Assembly: GCF_004342265.1 (NCBI RefSeq)
Contig: NZ_SMCS01000002.1
Location: forward strand, 62,001-126,000
Direction of reading: 5' to 3'
DNA length: 64,000 nucleotides
From: Luteibacter rhizovicinus
GTDB taxonomy: Bacteria > Pseudomonadota > Gammaproteobacteria > Xanthomonadales > Rhodanobacteraceae
Made by a program: the position numbers and the translations under genes. This document shows, in pieces, positions 45,993 to 55,600 of this stretch (within the stretch, counting starts at the first letter, position 1; the number at the start of each line of letters is the position of its first letter). Below the pieces are notes generated by a model that ran no database searches, was not told the DNA's origin, and saw nothing but the letters and a program-made list of their open reading frames with translations.

Positions 45993-46309
45993 AGTTCCGC
46001 AAGAGCATTAACCAGCGGAGGCCGGCTGCGCGACGCGTCGATGTTTTTTATCGATAGGCAGGCAGAAATCATGGCTTCATCGTATCCCAAGGAAAGGCCG
46101 CTCCTGCCTCTTCGGCATCTCGCCGGATGGTAAAGAACGGCAGCGCCATTCAATGAAACAGACGAGTCTCGGCTTCAAAACGCGAGTTGAACACAAAATC
46201 GCATCGCCGATTATCGTAGACTCGTTCAATATTGTGAATCGTGTAAACGTAAGTGGACGCTTGTGCGTTGGAGATGACCATCGGCTCCGGATCGGAGCGA
46301 GGGAGACGC
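45993..46309. other. Divergent intergenic region, relatively AT-rich
   Basis: These 317 bases separate the divergent GT4 and GT2 genes and should contain both promoters. A run around 46040-46053 (TGTTTTTTATCGAT) and 46190-46250 is richer in A and T than the neighbourhood. I found no convincing paired -35/-10 and no JUMPstart element. Confidence 0.5.
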
Positions 46310-47254
46310 ATGAAGCTCATCATCCAAATCCCATGTCTCAACGAGTCGGAAACACTCGGCATCGCCCTGTCCGAGCTACCTCGACACGTCCCGGGCTTCG
46401 ATGTCGTGGAGTGGCTGGTTATCGACGACGGCTCCACGGACAACACAGCTGACGTTGCTCGCTTGAATGGCGTGGACCACGTGGTCCAACACCCAGTAAA
46501 TCGGGGCCTGGCGGAAGCCTTCATGACGGGGATCGACGCGTGCCTCACGCTTGGCGCGGATGTCATCGTGAATACCGACGCCGACAACCAGTATTGCGGC
46601 AGCGACATCCCGACGTTGACCTCCGCCATCGTCGCAGGCGAAGCGGAGATCGTGATTGGCGCCCGGCCGATCGACGAGACCGAACACTTCTCGTGGATCA
46701 AGAAGAAATTGCAGCATCTGGGCAGTTGGGCCGTCCGCATGGCGAGCCGCACCGATGTCGCCGATGCCCCTAGCGGATTTCGCGCCATCTCCCGCGAGGC
46801 CGCCATGCGCCTTAATGTCTTCAACGCCTATACGTACACGCTGGAGACCATCATCCAGGCGGGACAGAGCAACATGCGGGTGATCTCGGTTCCTGTCCAC
46901 ACCAATGAGGACCTGCGTCCATCGCGGTTGGTAAAGAGCATTCCCAGCTATGTAAAGCGCTCATTGCTGACGATCCTGCGCGTGTTCGTTATCTACCGCC
47001 CACTGGCGTTCTTCGCATCGCTCAGTGGCATCTTCATGGCCATCGGCCTGATCGCAGGCATCCGATTCCTCTATTCCTACATCGACGGCTCGGGCGAAGG
47101 CCACGTCCAATCCGTCGTCTTCAGCGCGCTATGTATCATCGTTGGCTTACTACTTCTGATGATGGGCCTGATAGGCGATCTGATCGCGACGAACCGAAAG
47201 CTGCTGGAGCGAGTCGATGTGAGGCTTCAACACATCGAGCGCGATCGTGACTGA
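46310..47254 (+). CDS. Family 2 glycosyltransferase, polyprenyl-phosphate type
   Basis: A 314-residue protein with a DPMS-like GT-A domain (IIQIPCLNESETL, LVIDDGSTDNTADVA, metal site NTDADNQYCGSDIP) and two C-terminal transmembrane helices (about 235-258 and 268-292). It differs from the two GtrB-like enzymes in this window by having DADNQY rather than DADLQD. It probably loads a sugar onto a lipid carrier or extends a lipid-linked glycan. The ATG at 46310 has GGGAG six bases upstream. Its own transcription unit faces away from the GT4/flippase/polytopic operon. Confidence 0.9.
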   Translation: MKLIIQIPCLNESETLGIALSELPRHVPGFDVVEWLVIDDGSTDNTADVARLNGVDHVVQHPVNRGLAEAFMTGIDACLTLGADVIVNTDADNQYCGSDIPTLTSAIVAGEAEIVIGARPIDETEHFSWIKKKLQHLGSWAVRMASRTDVADAPSGFRAISREAAMRLNVFNAYTYTLETIIQAGQSNMRVISVPVHTNEDLRPSRLVKSIPSYVKRSLLTILRVFVIYRPLAFFASLSGIFMAIGLIAGIRFLYSYIDGSGEGHVQSVVFSALCIIVGLLLLMMGLIGDLIATNRKLLERVDVRLQHIERDRD

Positions 47255-47582
47255 CCGAGTCTCGTCCGCCTTCGCTCCCCAGAAGTTGTAAATCGACGGA
47301 GCAGGCACCGGGCGGGGAAGTCTCATCGGAAATATTCCACTGCCGTTGACATCTCGCGGCAAAGGCCCTGATCCGCTCCGGATCGGGGCTGGCCAGACCG
47401 CCCGTTGACCGGAATCAACACCCGGAAGACATCCGTACGTCCTTACTGGCGGCCCTGACGGGGGCTCCGGGAGACTCGTGGAAAGCTACGGCCGGCTTCA
47501 CGCTCCCACGCTATAATCCCCGGTCAACTCGTTAAGGCTCCGAACCCCAACGCCGGGGCGGCGCCAATCCAAGGAAACACAG
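47255..47582. other. Intergenic region upstream of etfB
   Basis: These 328 bases hold a GC-rich hairpin (about 47365-47389, an 11-bp stem with one G-T pair and loop CTC) without a T-run, and a promoter-like TATAAT near the etfB end. No gene is supported. Confidence 0.55.
47512..47517 (+). promoter_or_regulatory. Candidate -10 box of the etfBA promoter
   Basis: A perfect TATAAT lies 65 bases before the etfB ATG. No good -35 is seen at the expected distance, so the assignment is moderate. Confidence 0.45.
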
Positions 47583-48329
47583 ATGAAGATTCTGGTCGGG
47601 TACAAGCGCGTCGTGGACTACAACGTCCGCATCCAGGTAAAGCCGGACGGCACGGGCGTCGTCACCGACGGCGTGAAGCTCTCCGCCAATCCATTCGACG
47701 ATATCGCCCTCGAGGAAGCCCTGCGCCTGCGCGAGAAGGGTGTCGCCGAGGAAGTCATCGTGGTCGGCATCGGTCCGGCCGACCTGACCGCCCATCTGCG
47801 TAACGGCCTGGCTATGGGCGCCAACCGCGCCATCCACGTGCAGACAGCCGATGCCGTTTCGCCGTTGACCGCCGCACGCACCTTCCTGAAACTGATCGAG
47901 AAAGAGCAGCCGGGCCTGGTGATCCTGGGCAAGCAGGCCATCGACGACGACGCCAACCAGACCGGCCAGATGCTGGCCGGTCTGTGGGACCGTCCGCAGG
48001 CGACGTTTGCCAGCAAGGTCGAAATTGCAGGCGGCAAGGCCACCGTGACTCGTGAAGTCGATGCCGGCCTCGAAACCATCGAAGCCGACCTGCCGGCCGT
48101 GATCACCACCGACCTGCGCCTGAACGAGCCGCGCTTCATCAAGCTCCCGGACATCATGAAGGCCAAGGCCAAGCCGATCGACGTCATCGAGCTGGCCTCG
48201 CTGGGCGTCGACGCCGCCGACCACATCAAGACCACCCACTATGCCGCGCCGCCCAAGCGCAGCAAGGGCGTGATGGTCAAGGACGCCGCCGAGCTCGTCG
48301 CGGCTCTCAAGCAGAAGGGCCTGCTGTAA
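47583..48329 (+). CDS. etfB: Electron transfer flavoprotein beta subunit
   Basis: A 248-residue protein of normal EtfB length. It starts MKILVGYKRVVDYNVRI and contains NPFDDIALEEALRLRE and the family signature region LRLNEPRFIKLPDIMKAKAK (the beta-subunit motif). It binds AMP and pairs with EtfA to carry electrons from acyl-CoA dehydrogenases. etfA follows after 22 bases. The pair is embedded among glycan genes, an arrangement known for the Xanthomonas LPS locus. Confidence 0.97.
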   Translation: MKILVGYKRVVDYNVRIQVKPDGTGVVTDGVKLSANPFDDIALEEALRLREKGVAEEVIVVGIGPADLTAHLRNGLAMGANRAIHVQTADAVSPLTAARTFLKLIEKEQPGLVILGKQAIDDDANQTGQMLAGLWDRPQATFASKVEIAGGKATVTREVDAGLETIEADLPAVITTDLRLNEPRFIKLPDIMKAKAKPIDVIELASLGVDAADHIKTTHYAAPPKRSKGVMVKDAAELVAALKQKGLL

Positions 48330-48351
48330 AGCAGCCGACCGGAGAATCGAC

Positions 48352-49296
48352 ATGTCCAAGATCCTCGTAATCGCCGAACACCTCGACGGCAAGCTCAACG
48401 GCGCCACCGCGCGAGCCGTCAGTGCTGCCTCGGCCGCCAAGCCCGAAGCCATCGACGTGATCGTGCTATCCGATGCGCCAGACTCCATCGCCGCCGAAGC
48501 CGCGCAGATCGACGGCGTCCGTAAGGTACTGACCGTCGCCCGCGCCGAGAACGCTCATGCGCTCGCGGCCGTGCTCGCACCGCAGATTGCCAGGGCCGCC
48601 GCCGGTTACACCCACGTCTTCGCGCCGTCGACCACTTTCGGCAAGGACCTCGCCCCGCGCGTTGCCGCGCTGCTCGGCGTCTCCCAGGTCAGCGACGTGA
48701 TGACTGTGGAGGGATCGCACAGCTTCAAGCGCCCGATCTACGCCGGCAACGCCATCGTCACCGTGGAAGTCGACGCGGCCTCGACAGTCGTCGCCACTAT
48801 CCGCACGGCCTCCTGGCCAGCGGCCGCCTCGAACGGCTCTGCACCGGTGGAGGCGCTCAGCGTCGATGCTGCCCTGCCCTCGCACACCCGATTCGTGAAC
48901 CTGCAGCAGGGCAAGAGCGACCGCCCCGACTTGCAAGGCGCACCCAAGGTCGTCTCCGGCGGCCGTGGCGTCGGCTCGAAGGAGAACTTCGAAATCATCT
49001 ACAAGTTTGCCGACAAGATCGGTGCAGCCGTGGGTGCCTCGCGCGCCGCCGTGGACGCCGGCTACGTGCCGAACGAAATGCAGGTCGGCCAGACCGGCAA
49101 GATCATCGCGCCGGAGCTATACATCGCCGTCGGTATTTCGGGTGCGATCCAGCACCTGACCGGCATCAAGGACGCCGGCACGATCGTCGCGATCAACAAG
49201 GACGGCGAAGCGCCGATCTTCGAGATTGCCGACATTGGTCTGGTCGGGGACCTGTTCAAGATCCTGCCTGAACTGGAAGCCGCCATCGGCCAGTGA
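48352..49296 (+). CDS. etfA: Electron transfer flavoprotein alpha subunit
   Basis: A 314-residue protein with the N-terminal ETF domain and the C-terminal FAD-binding domain. The latter is visible as [58 protein letters not shown] and the final [15 protein letters not shown]. With EtfB it carries electrons from FadE-type dehydrogenases to ETF-QO. The gene is co-transcribed with etfB. A hairpin follows before rfbG. Confidence 0.97.
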   Translation: MSKILVIAEHLDGKLNGATARAVSAASAAKPEAIDVIVLSDAPDSIAAEAAQIDGVRKVLTVARAENAHALAAVLAPQIARAAAGYTHVFAPSTTFGKDLAPRVAALLGVSQVSDVMTVEGSHSFKRPIYAGNAIVTVEVDAASTVVATIRTASWPAAASNGSAPVEALSVDAALPSHTRFVNLQQGKSDRPDLQGAPKVVSGGRGVGSKENFEIIYKFADKIGAAVGASRAAVDAGYVPNEMQVGQTGKIIAPELYIAVGISGAIQHLTGIKDAGTIVAINKDGEAPIFEIADIGLVGDLFKILPELEAAIGQ

Positions 49297-49320
49297 CGAC
49301 CGAAGACGCCGAGGGAAGCG

Positions 49321-49354
49321 GGACAAGCAGGACGCTCAAGCGTCTCGCTTGTCC
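49321..49354 (+). other. Long interrupted hairpin between etfA and the rfbG operon
   Basis: An 8-bp outer stem (49321-49328 with 49347-49354) encloses a 6-bp inner stem (GACGCT with AGCGTC, 49331-49336 and 49339-49344). No long T-run follows, so it may be a weak terminator or attenuator that sets apart etfBA and the glycan operon. Confidence 0.5.
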
Positions 49355-49432
49355 AGGATTTACAACGCCATTGACGCTTTCGGAACGAGACAGACATTCC
49401 GAATTCACGGCTTGACAAGGATACGTGTAACG

Positions 49433-50536
49433 ATGCGAGCTACCGAATTTCTTGCCTTTGAAGCTGCTCTCCGTGGCAAGCGGGTGTTCGTGACCGGCCA
49501 CACGGGTTTCACTGGGAGCTGGGCGTGCTCATGGCTGGCACAGATCGGCGTTGACATCTGCGGTTTCTCACTCGCCCCCGAAACGTCTCCGAGCCTGTGG
49601 GAAGAACTGGCCCTCCAGGGCAGCATGCAGTCAATCATTGGCGATATCTGTAATCGCGAGGCCCTGAACACAGCCGTCCTTGCGTTCGCCCCACAGGTGA
49701 TCCTTCACCTGGCTGCGCAGCCGCTAGTCCGCCGTAGCTATCGCGAACCCTTTGAGACGTTCAATACAAACGTCATGGGCACGCTTAACGTACTCGAAGC
49801 CGCCCGTAGTGTTCCCGGTCTCGAAGCCATCGTCTGCGTGACGACGGACAAGGTCTACGAGAACAAGGAATGGCCGTGGCCCTATCGCGAGAACGATTCT
49901 CTCGGCGGGAAGGATCCGTACAGCGCATCCAAATCCGCCACTGAAATGGTGATTCAGAGTTATCAGTACGCTTTCCAGACGGCCGACGGCCATGCTCTCC
50001 CGGTCGCCACTGCGCGGGGCGGCAATATCATCGGCGGGGGAGACTGGTCGGAAGACCGACTCGTTCCTGACTTCGTGAGAGCCGTCGCGAGCGGATCGGC
50101 GCTTACCCTGCGCTATCCCGACGCAACGCGCCCCTGGCAACACGTGCTTGCCCTTGTCCAGGGCTACCTCATGCTTGCGGCGAAGCTCATGGATTCTCCC
50201 AAAGCTGCGGCTCGCAGTTGGAATCTGGGGCCCGCCGACGGGCGCGCATTGACTGTGCGCGCCGTCCTGGAGAGCCTCTCGAAAACCTGGACCCGACCGA
50301 ATCTCGAGTATCTGGATAACCCCGTGAAGGAGGCCCAGCTTCTGGCGCTCGATAGCACCCTTGCGCGTGACGTGCTTGGCTGGAGCCCCGCTTGGGACGT
50401 CGAGGAGACCATCGAGCGCACCGCTGCCTGGTATCGCGACTTCTACGTGGGCGAGCACGGAGCGGCGGTGATTACAGCGGCTCAAATTTCGGCCTGGCGC
50501 GACACGCTGCTTGAACGTAAACACCACCCTGCATGA
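49433..50536 (+). CDS. rfbG: CDP-glucose 4,6-dehydratase
   Basis: A 367-residue extended short-chain dehydrogenase. The NAD site is TGHTGFTG (21-28), the catalytic Tyr163 and Lys167 lie in [11 protein letters not shown], and [20 protein letters not shown] and [19 protein letters not shown] are typical of the CDP-glucose enzyme rather than the dTDP one. It makes CDP-4-keto-6-deoxyglucose. The glucose-1-phosphate cytidylyltransferase that makes its substrate lies three genes on (52442). The ATG at 49433 has AAGGA 11 bases upstream. It is first of a seven-gene operon. Confidence 0.92.
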   Translation: MRATEFLAFEAALRGKRVFVTGHTGFTGSWACSWLAQIGVDICGFSLAPETSPSLWEELALQGSMQSIIGDICNREALNTAVLAFAPQVILHLAAQPLVRRSYREPFETFNTNVMGTLNVLEAARSVPGLEAIVCVTTDKVYENKEWPWPYRENDSLGGKDPYSASKSATEMVIQSYQYAFQTADGHALPVATARGGNIIGGGDWSEDRLVPDFVRAVASGSALTLRYPDATRPWQHVLALVQGYLMLAAKLMDSPKAAARSWNLGPADGRALTVRAVLESLSKTWTRPNLEYLDNPVKEAQLLALDSTLARDVLGWSPAWDVEETIERTAAWYRDFYVGEHGAAVITAAQISAWRDTLLERKHHPA

Positions 50537-51474
50537 CTCGCATCCTACTGACCGGCGGATCCGGATTTATCGGAAGCAGGTTCCTTGCGCATCTCGCGAC
50601 CGCGAATATTGACGCGGTTTCAATCGGGCGTGGCGCGCTACGCAACGGCTATGAGACTCCCACCGACCACCGTGTCGTCTCGCAGCTTGCTGCGGAACAG
50701 GTGCGGGAGGCAGTCGGAAAAACACCTATCGACGCAGTCGTCCACCTAGCCGCAGCGGGCGTGAATCCGGGTGATCGAGATATTGGCAATCTGCGCACGA
50801 TCAACGGGCTGTTGCCGGGTGAACTCGTGGAGTTGGCACACGCTTTGGGAGCTAGGGGCTTCGTCATGTCCGGGAGTAATTCGGAATATGCCCGTTTCGA
50901 CGGCGACCGCATCCGGGAAGATGCTCCGCTCGAGGCAACGAAAGTGTACGGAGCGACGAAGGCCGCAGGCGCGCTCATGGCGCTCGCGACCGGCGCGGCG
51001 TTGGGGTTGCCCTGCGCAAATCTACGCCTGTTCAACGTTTACGGTCCCGGTGAAGCTCCGCATCGCCTGCTTCCGGCTCTCTGCAAGTCGCTTCTCCAAG
51101 GCAAAGACGTCCCCCTTTCCCAGGGCCATCAGGTGCGCGACTTCATCCACGTCGACGACGCTTGCTCGGCCCTCATGGCAGCCCTTTTCGGGGTGATGGA
51201 CGGCACTCTTCCAACCGGCCATTACAACGTGTGTACCGGAGAGGGCACGAGCGTACGCACCTTTGCGCTGGGTGTAGCGAATGCCATGAACGCGGATCCC
51301 TCGCTCCTTCGCTTCGGCATGATACCCATGCGCCCGGATGACCAGCCCCGGGTCGTTGGTGATCCATCCGCGCTCGAGTCGCACACGGGATGGCGGCCGC
51401 GATTGTCCGTTATCGAGGGCATCGCTGAAACGCTCCCTGATTCTCATCAAGTCAAACGCGCTGGAATGCCATGA
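50533..51474 (+). CDS. NAD-dependent epimerase/reductase acting on the CDP-sugar (inferred)
   Basis: A 313-residue extended short-chain dehydrogenase with NAD site TGGSGFIG and catalytic Tyr139 and Lys143 in VYGATKAAG. LRLFNVYGPGE and VRDFIHVDDAC are typical of nucleotide-sugar epimerases and reductases. It overlaps rfbG (ATGA), so it most likely reduces or epimerises CDP-4-keto-6-deoxyglucose, in the place taken by rfbJ/rfbS in Salmonella and Yersinia. No rfbH (3-dehydrase) is seen in the operon. The exact sugar produced is unknown. Confidence 0.85.
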   Translation: MTRILLTGGSGFIGSRFLAHLATANIDAVSIGRGALRNGYETPTDHRVVSQLAAEQVREAVGKTPIDAVVHLAAAGVNPGDRDIGNLRTINGLLPGELVELAHALGARGFVMSGSNSEYARFDGDRIREDAPLEATKVYGATKAAGALMALATGAALGLPCANLRLFNVYGPGEAPHRLLPALCKSLLQGKDVPLSQGHQVRDFIHVDDACSALMAALFGVMDGTLPTGHYNVCTGEGTSVRTFALGVANAMNADPSLLRFGMIPMRPDDQPRVVGDPSALESHTGWRPRLSVIEGIAETLPDSHQVKRAGMP

Positions 51475-52430
51475 CCTCACTACCGCTGATATCGATAGCT
51501 ATTCCGGTTTACAACGAGGAAGGGAACATCGCAGCGCTGTATAGCCGGCTCGACACACTCTCTGCCTCGGTGGCTGACGAATGCCACCTGGAGTTCGTCT
51601 TTAGCGACAACAGCTCGACTGATGCGACATGGAGCATGCTCGAAGCCCTGGCGGCAGAAGATGAGCGCGTCAGAGCCATCCGGTTTTCGAAGAATTTCGG
51701 CTTCCAGCGCTCCATCATGGCGAACTACCTGCATACCCGCGGCGATGCAGTCCTTCAGATCGACGCCGACCTGCAGGATCCGCCCGAGCTATTGAAGGAG
51801 TTCCTTGCGCTCTGGAAGCAGGGCTATCACGTCGTGTACGGCGTGCGCAGGTCGCGCCCGGAAGGCAAGTTCATCCATTCGTTCCGAAAGCTCGGTTACT
51901 GGATCATCGACCGAATCAGCGAACATCCCATCCCACGCAATGCCGGCGATTTCCGGCTGGTCGACCGAAAAGTCATCCAGGCGCTTGAAAAGCAACGTTC
52001 GGCCGAGCCATATCTTCGCGGCCTCATCGCTGGCATGGGTTTTCGGCAAATCGGCGTAACCTATGACCGATCCGCACGCGTCGCTGGCTCGAGCAAGTTC
52101 GGCGTGGCGCAGTTGATGCGTCTGGGCCTCACCGGTGTATTCAATCACTCACTGGTACCGCTCCGCCTTGCGACTGTGGCCGGCATCGTAATCCTATCGC
52201 TGTCCGCGCTCGGCACTGTGTATTACCTGGTGCTGAAGTTGCTTTTCCCGGACTTTCCGCGAGGCCTGGCAAGCCTGCATATCCTCATCCTTTTCGGAAT
52301 CGGCTTCCAGTCGTTGCTGCTTGGCATCCTGGGAGAATACTTGCTACGCATATACCGAATTCTTCGCAAAGAGCCCATCGCCATCGTCCAGGATTCGCTG
52401 AATCTGGATTCCGACGAAATCAAACTTTGA
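51471..52430 (+). CDS. Family 2 glycosyltransferase, GtrB-like
   Basis: A 319-residue protein with a GT-A domain (IAIPVYNEEGNIA, SDNSSTDATWSML, metal site IDADLQDPPELL) and two C-terminal transmembrane helices (about 235-260 and 265-295). It resembles bactoprenol glucosyltransferases and the enzyme at 19890. It probably charges a lipid carrier with a sugar used by one of the polytopic proteins nearby. It overlaps the upstream epimerase gene (ATGA) and is followed by rfbF after 11 bases. Confidence 0.9.
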   Translation: MTSLPLISIAIPVYNEEGNIAALYSRLDTLSASVADECHLEFVFSDNSSTDATWSMLEALAAEDERVRAIRFSKNFGFQRSIMANYLHTRGDAVLQIDADLQDPPELLKEFLALWKQGYHVVYGVRRSRPEGKFIHSFRKLGYWIIDRISEHPIPRNAGDFRLVDRKVIQALEKQRSAEPYLRGLIAGMGFRQIGVTYDRSARVAGSSKFGVAQLMRLGLTGVFNHSLVPLRLATVAGIVILSLSALGTVYYLVLKLLFPDFPRGLASLHILILFGIGFQSLLLGILGEYLLRIYRILRKEPIAIVQDSLNLDSDEIKL

Positions 52431-52441
52431 GTGGCCCAAAC

Positions 52442-53209
52442 ATGAAGGCAGTCATCCTTGCAGGCGGTCTCGGCACGCGTATCGCGGAAGAGTCCGATTA
52501 CAAACCGAAGCCGATGGTCGAGGTCGGCGGTCGTCCGTTGCTCTGGCACATCATGAAGAGCTATTCGAAGCACGGGATCAAGGACTTCGTGATCTGCCTG
52601 GGCTACAAGGGCTACGTGATCAAGGAGTACTTCTTCAATTACTACCGCCACACAGCCGATCTGGAAATCAATCTCCGCACGGGTGAGGCATCGGTCCTGG
52701 ATACGCAAGCCGAGGACTGGACGATCACTTTGATCGACACGGGCCAGGACACGATGACCGGCGGCCGGGTAAAGCGTGTTCGAAAATACCTCGGCGAGGA
52801 AACATTCTGCCTGACCTATGGCGACGGTCTGTCCGACATCGACATTTCCCGGGAAGTATCTTTCCATCGAGAGCACGGCAAACTGGCCACCGTTGCTGCA
52901 GTACAGCCGCCCGGCCGCTTCGGTGTCCTTAACCTGGGCAAAGACGCGAACGTGGCGAGCTTTGAAGAGAAGCCCCAAGACGAGATCGGTTGGATCAACG
53001 GCGGCTTCTTTGTCCTCGAGCCGTCGGCGCTGGACTATATCGAGGGCGACGACACATCCTTCGAGCGTGCCCCACTTGCAAACCTTGCCAAGGACGGACA
53101 GCTCATGGCATTCCAGCACCACGGCTTCTGGCAGCCGTGTGACACGCTGCGCGACAAGCGTGAACTGCAGGCGCTATGGGATGCCGGCAGCGCTCCCTGG
53201 AAGGCATGA
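52442..53209 (+). CDS. rfbF: Glucose-1-phosphate cytidylyltransferase
   Basis: A 255-residue sugar-phosphate nucleotidyltransferase. The signature GGLGTRIAEESDYKPKPM with the metal-binding TYGDGLSDID is typical of RfbF. It makes CDP-glucose from CTP and glucose 1-phosphate, the substrate for RfbG at 49433. The family length is about 257, so it is complete. The following gene overlaps the stop (ATGA). Confidence 0.94.
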   Translation: MKAVILAGGLGTRIAEESDYKPKPMVEVGGRPLLWHIMKSYSKHGIKDFVICLGYKGYVIKEYFFNYYRHTADLEINLRTGEASVLDTQAEDWTITLIDTGQDTMTGGRVKRVRKYLGEETFCLTYGDGLSDIDISREVSFHREHGKLATVAAVQPPGRFGVLNLGKDANVASFEEKPQDEIGWINGGFFVLEPSALDYIEGDDTSFERAPLANLAKDGQLMAFQHHGFWQPCDTLRDKRELQALWDAGSAPWKA

Positions 53210-54267
53210 CGATGCTCGATGAGCCAGTGTCCCTCACCACGCCGACGAAAGGCAAGAACGGCATCGTTCGCCTAATCATTGGCTGTGCCCTGTCCGCCGT
53301 GTGCCTCTACTTTGTATTCCGTAACATTAGGTTCGAGGAAGTCGGGCGCGCACTCGCAACGTTCCGCTGGCCGTATCTGATCGTTGGCGTGCTTTCCCTC
53401 GCGGCTGGTTACACGGCACGTATTTTCCGCTGGAAGCTGCTACTCAAGGCATGCGGGCCGAAGGTTACGACGGCGGCATGCGCCAGTCCTTTCCTCGCTT
53501 CGATCGCGCTGAACAATGTCCTACCGTTCCGCTTGGGAGACGTTGTTCGGGCGCTGGTTTTTCCGGCTGCTCTGGGCGTAACCAAAACCGGTGCGACCGC
53601 CACTCTCGTTCTTGAGCGGCTGGTTGACCTGCTTACGTTGCTCATGTGCCTCGCGGTTGCAGCATCCTTCTTCCCGAAGGGTGCACTTCCCGCTTCGGTC
53701 GTGGATATCGTCATCGTCCTCTCAGTGATCGGTAGTGTCGCCTTGCTTGGCTTGATCCTTTTTACGGGTCTCATCGTGCGCCTGGTTCGGTGGTTCGCTA
53801 CGCGAATCGAGCCGAAGGCACCGACGAAAGTGGTCGTCGTCGTGCGGGCGATCGCCGACCTCGTCGAGGCACTGCAGTCGATCTCGCGCATGCGCACGGT
53901 CTTTGCTGCGCTCGCCATATCGTTTGTGGCCTGGGCGGGTGAACTCGGCCTCTATCTGGCGCTCATGCAAGGCATCGGCATGGCGTTCTCCCTGCCCGGA
54001 GGCCTGCTGCTGATGTCGATGGCTACGATAGCGACGCTGGTACCTTCCTCGCCCGGCTATGTTGGCCCTTACCACCTCGCCGCGTTCACCGCAGCGCATT
54101 TGATGGGTGGATCGTCGACGCAGGCCATGACGCTAGCCGTCCTGTGCCATCTAGGCGTGTGGCTTCCTACGACGATCGCAGGCGCGACCGTCATGATTTT
54201 CAATCGCAACCTGTTCAATGCGGCGCGCAACCAGGCCTCACTCGAGGCACCCGGAGATAGAAAATGA
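53206..54267 (+). CDS. Flippase-like membrane protein (LPG synthase TM/UPF0104 family)
   Basis: A 353-residue protein with about eight transmembrane helices; GYTARIFRWKLLLKACGPK, NNVLPFRLGDVVRALVFP and VPSSPGYVGPYHLAAF are typical of the family. It belongs to the same group as 43954. Such proteins often lie next to lipid-linked glycosyltransferases and may flip lipid-linked sugars. It overlaps rfbF (ATGA) and the oxidoreductase gene (ATGA), so translation is coupled through three genes. Confidence 0.88.
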   Translation: MTMLDEPVSLTTPTKGKNGIVRLIIGCALSAVCLYFVFRNIRFEEVGRALATFRWPYLIVGVLSLAAGYTARIFRWKLLLKACGPKVTTAACASPFLASIALNNVLPFRLGDVVRALVFPAALGVTKTGATATLVLERLVDLLTLLMCLAVAASFFPKGALPASVVDIVIVLSVIGSVALLGLILFTGLIVRLVRWFATRIEPKAPTKVVVVVRAIADLVEALQSISRMRTVFAALAISFVAWAGELGLYLALMQGIGMAFSLPGGLLLMSMATIATLVPSSPGYVGPYHLAAFTAAHLMGGSSTQAMTLAVLCHLGVWLPTTIAGATVMIFNRNLFNAARNQASLEAPGDRK

Positions 54268-55598
54268 ACCACCCCGCCCCTGTTTATGACGCCGCCATCG
54301 TGGGTGCAGGCTTCGCCGGCCTCGTTGCCGCGTTGCGCCTCGCCCAGGCAGGCAAGAAAGTCGTCGTGCTCGAGTCGGATTCGTGCCCAGGCGGCCTCGC
54401 CGGAACCTTCGATTTCGACGATGGCGTGCGCATCGAAAAGTTTTACCATCACTGGTTCAACAACGATGCATACGTCCCGAAGCTCGTAGAAGAGCTCGGC
54501 CTGAGCGATCTCATCCTGACGCTGCCCTCTCGGACGGGCATGTATTACAACGGCCGCCTCTGGAAGCTTTCCACGCCCCTCGACGTGCTTCGCTTCAGCC
54601 CCCTGCCTTTCATCGACCGCATCCGCCTTGGCTGGTTGGTTTTTCAGGTCCGGAAGGTGAAGGATTGGAAGGAGATCGAACATCTGACCATTCGCGAGTG
54701 GCTCGAACCCCTCTGTGGAAAGAAAGTGTTCGAACTTGTCTGGGAGCCGCTCATTCGTTCGAAATTCTCGGTATTTGCCGAAGACATCAACGCGGTATGG
54801 TTCTGGAAGAAGCTCGTGCTTCGTGGCAGCACCCGCGATCCGAAGGGCGGCGAACAGCTTGCCTATTTCCGTGGCGGTTTCGGCCGGCTCGCAGAGGCAA
54901 TTGCGGAGCGGATCGTGTCTCTTGGTGGCGAAATCCGCTACAACGCATCGGTTACCGGCACGATCACGGACGGCGACAGAATCCACGCGTTGCAGACGAG
55001 CGGCGATGAAGTCACGGCCAAGAGTTTCCTGTTCACACCGTCCTTCAAGATCATCGCGAAGATTCTGAAGGATGCGCCAAAGGCCTGGCTCAATTCGCTT
55101 GAGCGTGTCAACTATCTCGGCAACGTCTGCCTTGTCATGGAACTGACGCATAGCCTGTCGGATACCTACTGGATCAACGTCAATGACCCTGGCTTCCCGT
55201 TCGTTGGCGTCATCGAGCACACGAATCTCGACGACAGCTCGCACTACGCGGGACGTCATATCGTGTTCCTCTCCCGCTATCTCGCAACCTCGGACGAGAC
55301 CTGGTCGATGAGCGATGACGAGTACCTCCAGTACGCGCTACCTCACCTTGAGCGGATGTTCCCCAAGTTCCGTCGGGACTGGGTGAAAGAATTCCGTATC
55401 TGGCGGGCCGACTACGCGCAGCCGGTCACTGAGCGCGGCTACTCGGAATACGTCCCGGCGGAAGAGACGCCTTATAGAAATGCCCTGATCTCGACAATGG
55501 CCCAGATCTATCCCGAAGACCGCGGAACCAACTATGCCATCCGCGAGGGCACTCGCATGGCGGAGCGCCTTTCGGATTTGTCGAAGCAGGATGCCTGA
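54264..55598 (+). CDS. FAD-dependent NAD(P)-binding oxidoreductase (amine oxidase-like fold)
   Basis: A 444-residue protein with an N-terminal dinucleotide fold (AAIVGAGFAGLVAALRLAQ), VVLESDSCPGGLAGTFDFDDG, and a C-terminal FAD-contact region (ALISTMAQIYPEDRGTNYAI). The layout recalls phytoene desaturase/UDP-galactopyranose mutase-like enzymes common in O-antigen clusters. The substrate could be a nucleotide or lipid-linked sugar, but the sequence does not decide. It has no transmembrane segment and overlaps the flippase-like gene upstream. Confidence 0.85.
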   Translation: MNHPAPVYDAAIVGAGFAGLVAALRLAQAGKKVVVLESDSCPGGLAGTFDFDDGVRIEKFYHHWFNNDAYVPKLVEELGLSDLILTLPSRTGMYYNGRLWKLSTPLDVLRFSPLPFIDRIRLGWLVFQVRKVKDWKEIEHLTIREWLEPLCGKKVFELVWEPLIRSKFSVFAEDINAVWFWKKLVLRGSTRDPKGGEQLAYFRGGFGRLAEAIAERIVSLGGEIRYNASVTGTITDGDRIHALQTSGDEVTAKSFLFTPSFKIIAKILKDAPKAWLNSLERVNYLGNVCLVMELTHSLSDTYWINVNDPGFPFVGVIEHTNLDDSSHYAGRHIVFLSRYLATSDETWSMSDDEYLQYALPHLERMFPKFRRDWVKEFRIWRADYAQPVTERGYSEYVPAEETPYRNALISTMAQIYPEDRGTNYAIREGTRMAERLSDLSKQDA

Positions 55599-55600
55599 TC

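Noticed and set aside
49226..49432. Extension of the rfbG frame into etfA
   Set aside because: The added 69 codons overlap the well-supported end of etfA and do not resemble the dehydratase family.
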